From an uncultured Ellagibacter sp. (GTDB taxonomy: Bacteria; Actinomycetota; Coriobacteriia; Coriobacteriales; Eggerthellaceae): a stretch of 5,731 nucleotides of DNA. Positions 1-3,389 of the stretch are shown here, piece after piece. Position numbers and translations under genes: made by a program. The notes under the pieces are model-generated. The model made no database searches. It saw only the letters and a list, made by a program, of their open reading frames with translations, and was not told the DNA's origin. The number at the start of each line of letters is the position of its first letter. Positions within the stretch are counted from its first letter, which is position 1. The stretch is from contig CAKUIV010000123.1 of the NCBI GenBank assembly GCA_934661105.1, positions 1 through 5,731 on the forward strand. Reading direction: 5' to 3'.

Positions 1-1
1 C

Positions 2-442
2 TACATGATGGTGTGCGAAACCGAGGTGCCGAGCCGCGCCTACGTGGCGAGCTTCGGATTCAAAGGCTCTGACCAGCAGAAACCGGCTGGCGTGCTTTCG
101 GGTGGCGAGCGCAATCGCCTGAACCTGGCGCTCACGTTGAAGCAAGGTGGCAACCTGCTGCTGCTCGACGAGCCCACGAACGATCTCGACGTTGAAACGC
201 TTTCCAGCTTGGAGGAGGCGTTGCTCGAGTTCCCCGGTTGCGCTGTGGTGACGAGCCATGACCGCATGTTCCTCGACCGCATCGCCACGCATATTTTGGC
301 ATGGGAAGGCACTGACGAGAATCCGGGCAACTGGTATTGGTTCGAAGGCAACTTCGACAGCTATCAGAAGAACCGTATCGAGCGTTTGGGCGAAGAGGCA
401 TCGAAGCCGCACCGTCTGCATCGAAAGCTGACGCGAGACTAG
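2..442 (+). CDS. ettA: Energy-dependent translational throttle protein EttA, C-terminal part (5' end outside window)
   Basis: This is the C-terminal 147 or so residues of an ABC-F ATPase that acts in the cytosol at the ribosomal E site, where EttA couples cellular energy state to entry into elongation. What is visible is the second nucleotide-binding domain. Counting from the Met at position 5, the ABC signature LSGGE is at residues 31-35, the Walker B stretch LLLLDEPTNDLD at 51-62 with catalytic Glu56, and the H-switch SHD at 84-86. The EttA tail follows, with the EGNF motif and the ending HRKLTRD. The LSGGERNRLNLALTLKQGGN stretch and the tail match the actinobacterial EttA form. One small oddity is SHDRMF where SHDRWF is usual. 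Walker A and the first domain lie upstream of the window. The Met at position 5 is internal, not the start. The next gene begins directly after the TAG stop, so the two are probably co-transcribed. Confidence 0.95.
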   Translation, partial: YMMVCETEVPSRAYVASFGFKGSDQQKPAGVLSGGERNRLNLALTLKQGGNLLLLDEPTNDLDVETLSSLEEALLEFPGCAVVTSHDRMFLDRIATHILAWEGTDENPGNWYWFEGNFDSYQKNRIERLGEEASKPHRLHRKLTRD

Positions 443-727
443 ATGTTGAGACCGATTTCCGCATTGCGCGCGTGGTTCAACGGCACATGGGATGATGTGT
501 GCCTGCGCTGTGGGATGTGCTGCTACGAGCGGGAAGTCGACGAGGACGGGATCGTCGGCATCGACTTCTCCGCTCCCTGCGAGTTCTTCGACGAGGAGTC
601 ACGGCTCTGCTGCGTGTACGACGAACGTTTCGAACGCTGTAAGCGATGCGGTCGTCTGACGCCGCGGGTTGCATTATTCGGCAATCACCTACCTCCGACT
701 TGCGGCTATGTGCTGCGATTTCGGTAG
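443..727 (+). CDS. Small YkgJ/YcgN-like cysteine-cluster protein
   Basis: This is a 94-residue protein with ten cysteines (20, 23, 26, 27, 46, 56, 57, 66, 69, 87). The core is CxxCGxCC (residues 20-27), the hallmark of the YkgJ 'zinc/iron-chelating' domain. The order of motifs also resembles the UPF0260/YcgN group: W-x-x-x-C-x-x-CGxCC, then DEDG, an isolated Cys, a Cys pair, C-x-x-C, and a final LPPTCGY. The pattern suggests bound Zn or an Fe-S cluster in the cytosol. No catalytic role is established for this family and none is claimed here. It is shorter than YcgN (about 150 residues). The ATG directly abuts the ettA TAG stop (TAGATG) and no strong Shine-Dalgarno sequence is visible, so translational coupling to ettA is likely. 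No signal peptide or membrane segment is seen. Confidence 0.85.
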   Translation: MLRPISALRAWFNGTWDDVCLRCGMCCYEREVDEDGIVGIDFSAPCEFFDEESRLCCVYDERFERCKRCGRLTPRVALFGNHLPPTCGYVLRFR

Positions 728-744
728 GGAGAATCTCGTTTCAT

Positions 745-780
745 GGGGAGGGTTCGAGACAATCGTCTCGAACCCTCCCC
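745..780. terminator. Perfect 16-bp hairpin after the cysteine-protein gene, putative terminator
   Basis: Arms 745-760 (GGGGAGGGTTCGAGAC) and 765-780 are exact reverse complements around the 4-base loop AATC. The hairpin starts 17 bases after the stop of the 443-727 gene, where a terminator for the ettA transcript is expected. No T-run follows on either strand, so it is not a canonical intrinsic terminator. It could work as a 3' stabilising stem, a Rho-assisted stop or a bidirectional block between convergent genes. The structure itself is certain; the role is inferred. Confidence 0.6.
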
Positions 781-792
781 GCATCCACGGCC

Positions 793-836
793 GCGCCCTC
801 TCGGGCGCATAGCCAGGGAGCTAACAACCCACTGGG
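793..836. repeat. Hairpin-plus-motif repeat unit, copy A
   Basis: The unit consists of a 6-bp hairpin (GCGCCC, loop TCTC, GGGCGC; 793-808), a 12-base spacer, then CTAACAACCCACTGGG (821-836). The same order recurs at 873-917. The hairpin segments match at 15 of 16 positions, and GGGAGCTAACAACCCACTGGG-type segments (816-836 versus 897-917) match at 20 of 21. In this copy the second motif does not form the long palindrome found in copy B. It lies between convergent genes and is not coding as far as can be seen. Confidence 0.7.
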
Positions 837-842
837 CTTTGA

Positions 843-871
843 ACTCAGCTCAGAAAAGCACTGAGCTGGGT
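843..871. repeat. Inverted repeat, 11-bp stem, between the two repeat units
   Basis: Arms 843-853 (ACTCAGCTCAG) and 861-871 (CTGAGCTGGGT) pair over 11 positions with one G-T wobble and a 7-base loop, AAAAGCA. It sits between repeat copies A and B, so the intergenic region holds stem-loops one after another. No T-tract follows on either strand. It may be part of a bidirectional termination or RNA-stability region, but the function is unknown. Confidence 0.55.
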
Positions 872-872
872 A

Positions 873-917
873 GCGCCCGCTCGGGCGCGGAAATTTGGGA
901 ACTAACAACCCACTGGG
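873..917. repeat. Hairpin-plus-motif repeat unit, copy B
   Basis: This is the second copy of the unit described at 793-836, offset by 80-81 bp. It has the hairpin GCGCCC-GCTC-GGGCGC (873-888), a 13-base spacer, then CTAACAACCCACTGGG (902-917). The spacers of the two copies differ, while the flanking hairpin and motif are nearly identical. The second motif here is the left part of a longer palindrome that runs into the end of the UPF0210 gene. Confidence 0.7.
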
Positions 918-927
918 TTGTTAGTTC
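899..927 (-). terminator. 13-bp hairpin spanning the UPF0210 stop codon, putative terminator
   Basis: Arms 899-911 (GAACTAACAACCC) and 915-927 (GGGTTGTTAGTTC) are perfect reverse complements around the 3-base loop ACT. The right arm includes the last codons and the TAA stop (complement of 921-923) of the minus-strand gene, so the stem forms in the tail of that mRNA. Downstream on the minus strand come CCCAAATTT and G+C-rich bases, not a clean U-run. Termination or 3'-end protection is therefore inferred. The palindrome would form equally in a transcript arriving from the left. Confidence 0.5.
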
Positions 928-2285
928 TTCAAGCTGTTGATCGGTGCGGGCATGCGGCCTCCGCGGTGGGCGAAGACGGTGCCGGCGTTCCCATTCACGG
1001 GCATGACCGGGGCATATCCCAAAAGCCCGCCAAATTCCAGCCTGTCGCCGACCTTCTTGCCGATGGCGGGGATGACGCGTACGGCGGTGGTCTTGTTGTT
1101 GATCATGCCGATGGCGCATTCGTCGGCGATGATGCCGAAGATCGTCTCCACCGACGTGTCGCCGGGGATGGCGATCATGTCGAGGCCGACCGAGCACACG
1201 CACGTCATGGCCTCGAGCTTCTCAAGGCAAAGCGCCCCTGCTTCGGCAGCGCGGATCATGCCGGCGTCTTCCGACACGGGAATGAAGGCGCCCGAAAGCC
1301 CGCCGACGCTCGACGACGCCATGACGCCGCCCTTCTTCACTGCGTCGTTCAACATGGCGAGCGCCGCCGTGGTGCCCGGGCCGCCGCACTTTCCGACGCC
1401 GATCGTCTCGAGGATTTCCGCGACGGAGTCTCCTTCTGCCGGGGTGGGGGCAAGCGACAAATCGAGGATGCCCTTCGCCACGCCGAGGCGCTTGCTCGCC
1501 TCGCGTGCCATGAGCTCGCCGGCACGCGTGATCTTGAAGGCCGTTGCCTTGATCGCCTCGGCGATGGAAGTCATGTCGGCGTCTTTCGGCATGCTCGCCA
1601 AAACGGCGCGCACCACGCCCGGGCCCGAAACGCCGACGTTCACGACGGCGTCGGCCTCGCCCGAGCCGTGGAACGCGCCGGCCATGAAGGGGTTGTCCTC
1701 GACGGCGTTGCAGAAAACGACCAGCTTGCCGGCGCCGATGCATTGTTTGTCGGCCGTGGCTTCGGCCGCTTTCTTCACGATGCCCGCCATTTTGAACGCG
1801 GCGTCCATGTTGATGCCAGCGCGCGTGGAACCCACGTTCACGCTCGAGCACACGTAGTCGGTCGCCGCGAGCGCCGTGGGGATGGAGTCCATGAGATTGT
1901 TGTCCGCGCGCGACGCGCCCTTATGCACGAGCGCGGAAAAGCCGCCGACGAAGTCGACGCCGACGGTCTTTGCCGCCTTGTCCATCGCGATGGCGATGGG
2001 CGACAGGTCGCAGGCGTCGGTTGCCGCGCAGATTTCGGCGATGGGCGTGACGGAGATGCGCTTGTTCACGATGGGGATGCCGTATTCGCGTTCGAGCTGC
2101 TCGGCGGTGGGAACCAGCTGCTCGGCCGCAGTGGTCATGCGGTCGTACACCTTGCGCGCCATCGCGTTGATGTCGGAATCGGTGCACCCGCGAAGGTTCA
2201 ACCCGAGCGTGATCGTTCGGATGTCGAGGTGCTCCTTGTTGACCATTGCCAGTGTTTCGGCAATTTCCGCGGGTGTAATCTGCAT
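921..2285 (-). CDS. UPF0210 / DUF711 'PFL family' protein
   Basis: This is a complete 454-residue protein, the usual length for UPF0210 (about 450). Family-typical stretches are TLGLNLRGCTDSD near residues 26-38, FVGGFSALVHKG (112-123), CNAVEDNPFMAGAFHGSGE (192-210), NVGVSGPGVV (216-225), CSVGLDMIAIPGDTS (364-378) and the ending RGGRMPAPINSLKN. The family is called 'PFL-like' because of remote structural likeness to pyruvate formate-lyase. No glycyl-radical motif of the RVxGY type is visible, so glycyl-radical chemistry should not be assumed. The molecular function is not established. It is probably cytosolic, with no signal peptide or membrane segment. In many genomes it follows a small ACT-domain protein (UPF0237), which suggests amino-acid sensing, but no such gene is present upstream here. 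The ATG is supported by a good Shine-Dalgarno sequence 7 bases before it. Confidence 0.93.
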   Translation of the reverse strand: MQITPAEIAETLAMVNKEHLDIRTITLGLNLRGCTDSDINAMARKVYDRMTTAAEQLVPTAEQLEREYGIPIVNKRISVTPIAEICAATDACDLSPIAIAMDKAAKTVGVDFVGGFSALVHKGASRADNNLMDSIPTALAATDYVCSSVNVGSTRAGINMDAAFKMAGIVKKAAEATADKQCIGAGKLVVFCNAVEDNPFMAGAFHGSGEADAVVNVGVSGPGVVRAVLASMPKDADMTSIAEAIKATAFKITRAGELMAREASKRLGVAKGILDLSLAPTPAEGDSVAEILETIGVGKCGGPGTTAALAMLNDAVKKGGVMASSSVGGLSGAFIPVSEDAGMIRAAEAGALCLEKLEAMTCVCSVGLDMIAIPGDTSVETIFGIIADECAIGMINNKTTAVRVIPAIGKKVGDRLEFGGLLGYAPVMPVNGNAGTVFAHRGGRMPAPINSLKN

Positions 2286-2292
2286 AAAAGCG

Positions 2293-2302
2293 CCTTCCTC
2301 TC
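2293..2302 (-). promoter_or_regulatory. Ribosome binding site of the UPF0210 gene
   Basis: Read on the minus strand this is GAGAGGAAGG, a purine-rich Shine-Dalgarno sequence ending 7 bases before the ATG (complement of 2283-2285). It supports this Met as the true start. I could not find a convincing -10/-35 pair for this gene. Candidates on the minus strand, such as TATCCT near 2350, have no well-spaced -35. Confidence 0.75.
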
Positions 2303-2459
2303 GCTTTGCGGCAGCTGCTCAGGTCGCGGGCAGCCCTCGTTTTGCTGAATAGGATACCGTTTTTTACCCACGTTGCGCATTTGCTGGTCACAAAATCGCG
2401 TAATGCGCTCCTGGGCCGTCTTGGCGGCTCGGTTTCGAGGATATTCTTCGGCCGAGAAG

Positions 2460-2502
2460 CGCATATACACCCCATTCTTAGGCAAAATGGGGTGTATATG
2501 CG
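2460..2502. repeat. Perfect 17-bp inverted repeat with 9-base loop
   Basis: The left arm is CGCATATACACCCCATT (2460-2476) and the right arm (2486-2502) is its exact reverse complement. The loop is CTTAGGCAA. It lies about 175 bp upstream of the UPF0210 start and about 245 bp upstream of the TetR start. On the plus strand it is followed by TCCTGTTTTGCAT, which is modestly T-rich, so a rightward weak terminator is possible. No plus-strand gene reads into it, though. Alternatives are a binding site for a dimeric regulator or a structured small RNA end. The symmetry is certain, the function unknown. Confidence 0.65.
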
Positions 2503-2650
2503 TCCTGTTTTGCATAAATAGGAACCTTAGCTGACGCAAAACGCCACTTTGTGACCGAAAAATGGGATGCAGGCCCTTTCTCCCATTGGCGCCTGCCAAG
2601 CGAAGGGCTTCCTGCTTCCGGCAAAACGTGTGTGAACCTTGTTTCCTCCA

Positions 2651-2679
2651 TTGCGAAACGTGCGTCCGCTCGATACAAT
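2651..2679 (+). promoter_or_regulatory. Sigma70-type promoter of the TetR-activase operon
   Basis: The -35 hexamer is TTGCGA (2651-2656, 4 of 6 to TTGACA). The spacer is exactly 17 bases and the -10 is TACAAT (2674-2679, 5 of 6 to TATAAT). The expected transcription start is near 2686, inside the palindrome at 2681-2705, giving a leader of about 60 bases before the GTG start. The call rests on hexamer match and spacing only. Confidence 0.65.
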
Positions 2680-2680
2680 G

Positions 2681-2705
2681 ATTATTGAACAACATGTTTA
2701 TTAAT
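2681..2705. promoter_or_regulatory. Putative TetR-type operator (imperfect 25-bp palindrome)
   Basis: Half-sites ATTATTGAACA and TGTTTATTAAT flank a 3-base centre (ACA), and 9 of 11 positions are symmetric. The core is AACA-N3-TGTT. It begins 2 bases after the -10 hexamer and covers the expected transcription start, where a repressor would block transcription. TetR-family genes are commonly autoregulated from palindromes of this kind. Binding by the adjacent repressor is inferred. Confidence 0.6.
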
Positions 2706-2730
2706 GATCGCATTGTCGAATAGGGAAGAA

Positions 2731-2738
2731 GAAAGGGG
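2731..2738 (+). promoter_or_regulatory. Ribosome binding site selecting the GTG start of the TetR gene
   Basis: GAAAGGGG ends 9 bases before GTG 2748. An ATG at 2741 is only 2 bases away, too close for efficient initiation, and it opens just an 8-codon frame. The in-frame codon two before the GTG is TGA (2742-2744), so GTG 2748 is the most upstream possible start of the TetR reading frame. Confidence 0.65.
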
Positions 2739-2747
2739 CGATGAGCC

Positions 2748-3374
2748 GTGACGTGCGTTTCCGCTGATTCGCAGGCGGGTGAAGACCGTCGCATCACGCG
2801 CTCGAAGCAGGCGCTGCGCGAGGCGCTCATCGAGCTGACCGAGGAACGCGGGCTCGACGGGTTCTCCGCGAGCGATCTCTGCGCGAAGGCGGGGCTTAAC
2901 CGCGGCACGCTTTACAACAACTTCGGCGACAAGGATGGGCTGCTCCATGCGCTCGAGGACGACGTCATGGCTGATTTGGAGCGCTTCCAGGAAAGCATGC
3001 GCGCGCTCAGTTTGAAGGACGTTATGCGCTATCGCGTGGCGAAAAAGCCGATGCCGTTCCTGATCGGTCTGTTCGATTACCTGCGCGAACAGGGCGACTT
3101 CCTGCATGCCGTTCTCGGCCCGCGGGGAGATGCAAGCTTCGGCCCGCGCGTGCGCGACGCGGTTTGCACCGAAATCATCCAGACCATTCTGCATGAGCGC
3201 TATCGCAACAATCCCGAGCCATTCGTCCAGTACTACGTGGCGTTCTATGCAAGCGCGTACCTGGGGGTCATCACGCACTGGATCGATGGCGGCATGAAAG
3301 AATCATCGGCCGACATGGCGCTCATTGCCATGAGACTCTTCTTCATCAAACCCGGCGATCCGATCAAGCTATAA
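2748..3374 (+). CDS. TetR/AcrR-family transcriptional repressor
   Basis: This is a 208-residue DNA-binding regulator with a GTG start. The N-terminal TetR domain runs roughly over residues 14-66. Helix 1 is ITRSKQALREALIELTEERG, and the helix-turn-helix is at about 40-59 (ASDLCAKAGLNRGTLYNNF), with the family-typical TLYNNFGDKDGLL following it. The C-terminal half, including FYASAYLGVITHWIDGGMKES near residues 165-185, fits the TetR_C_8-type ligand-binding region found in Firmicutes and Actinomycetota. The ligand cannot be read from sequence. The gene has its own promoter and overlapping palindrome just upstream, so autorepression is likely. The activase gene starts 15 bases after the TAA stop in the same direction, so this protein probably regulates the activase operon, perhaps in response to a substrate of that pathway. 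Confidence 0.93.
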   Translation: MTCVSADSQAGEDRRITRSKQALREALIELTEERGLDGFSASDLCAKAGLNRGTLYNNFGDKDGLLHALEDDVMADLERFQESMRALSLKDVMRYRVAKKPMPFLIGLFDYLREQGDFLHAVLGPRGDASFGPRVRDAVCTEIIQTILHERYRNNPEPFVQYYVAFYASAYLGVITHWIDGGMKESSADMALIAMRLFFIKPGDPIKL

Positions 3375-3376
3375 GC

Positions 3377-3381
3377 AAAGG
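3377..3381 (+). promoter_or_regulatory. Ribosome binding site of the activase gene
   Basis: AAAGG ends 8 bases before ATG 3390, with a second GAGG closer to the start. It lies in the 15-base gap after the TetR stop, with no room for a separate promoter. This supports co-transcription and the ATG at 3390. Confidence 0.6.
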
Positions 3382-3389
3382 CGAGGCAA

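Larger units (their letters stand above)
2286..2747. other. Divergent intergenic region, 462 bp, regulatory
   Basis: This region separates the UPF0210 gene (leftward) from the TetR gene (rightward). Its middle is more A+T-rich than the flanking genes. It holds the 17-bp inverted repeat at 2460-2502, a promoter and palindromic operator before the TetR gene, and the ribosome binding sites of both genes. Short open frames on the minus strand look like chance: they lack recognisable protein features and ribosome binding sites. A 9-bp TTTGTGACC sequence occurs in opposite orientations (2387-2395 and 2548-2556). The part from about 2520 to 2640 contains only weak, interleaved inverted repeats (AATGGGA/TCCCATT and GCAGGC/GCCTGC). 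I recognise no known riboswitch or RNA gene. Confidence 0.6.

Noticed and set aside
793..917. CRISPR-like repeats
   Set aside because: Only two copies exist, each is itself a hairpin plus a motif, and there are no further repeats or cas genes.
921..2285. Glycyl-radical enzyme (pyruvate formate-lyase activity) suggested by the 'PFL family' name
   Set aside because: No RVxGY-type glycyl-radical motif is seen near the C-terminus. The resemblance of the family to pyruvate formate-lyase is remote.
918..2348. Long plus-strand open frame (476 codons) antisense to UPF0210
   Set aside because: It mirrors a clearly conserved family protein on the minus strand. Its product is rich in His, Arg, Ala and Gly with no family motif, the usual effect of G+C-rich codon bias.
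2387..2556. Inverted pair of TTTGTGACC (2387-2395 and 2548-2556) as paired regulator sites
   Set aside because: The 9-bp match with about 150 bp between copies is weak evidence without conservation data.
2561..2596. Interleaved inverted repeats AATGGGA/TCCCATT and GCAGGC/GCCTGC as a possible pseudoknot or riboswitch
   Set aside because: The stems are only 6-7 bp, they lie upstream of the predicted TetR transcription start, and they fit no riboswitch I recognise.
2198..2908. Minus-strand open frames crossing the intergenic region and the TetR promoter
   Set aside because: They overlap the starts of two real genes and the promoter and operator. They show no protein family signature and no ribosome binding site.
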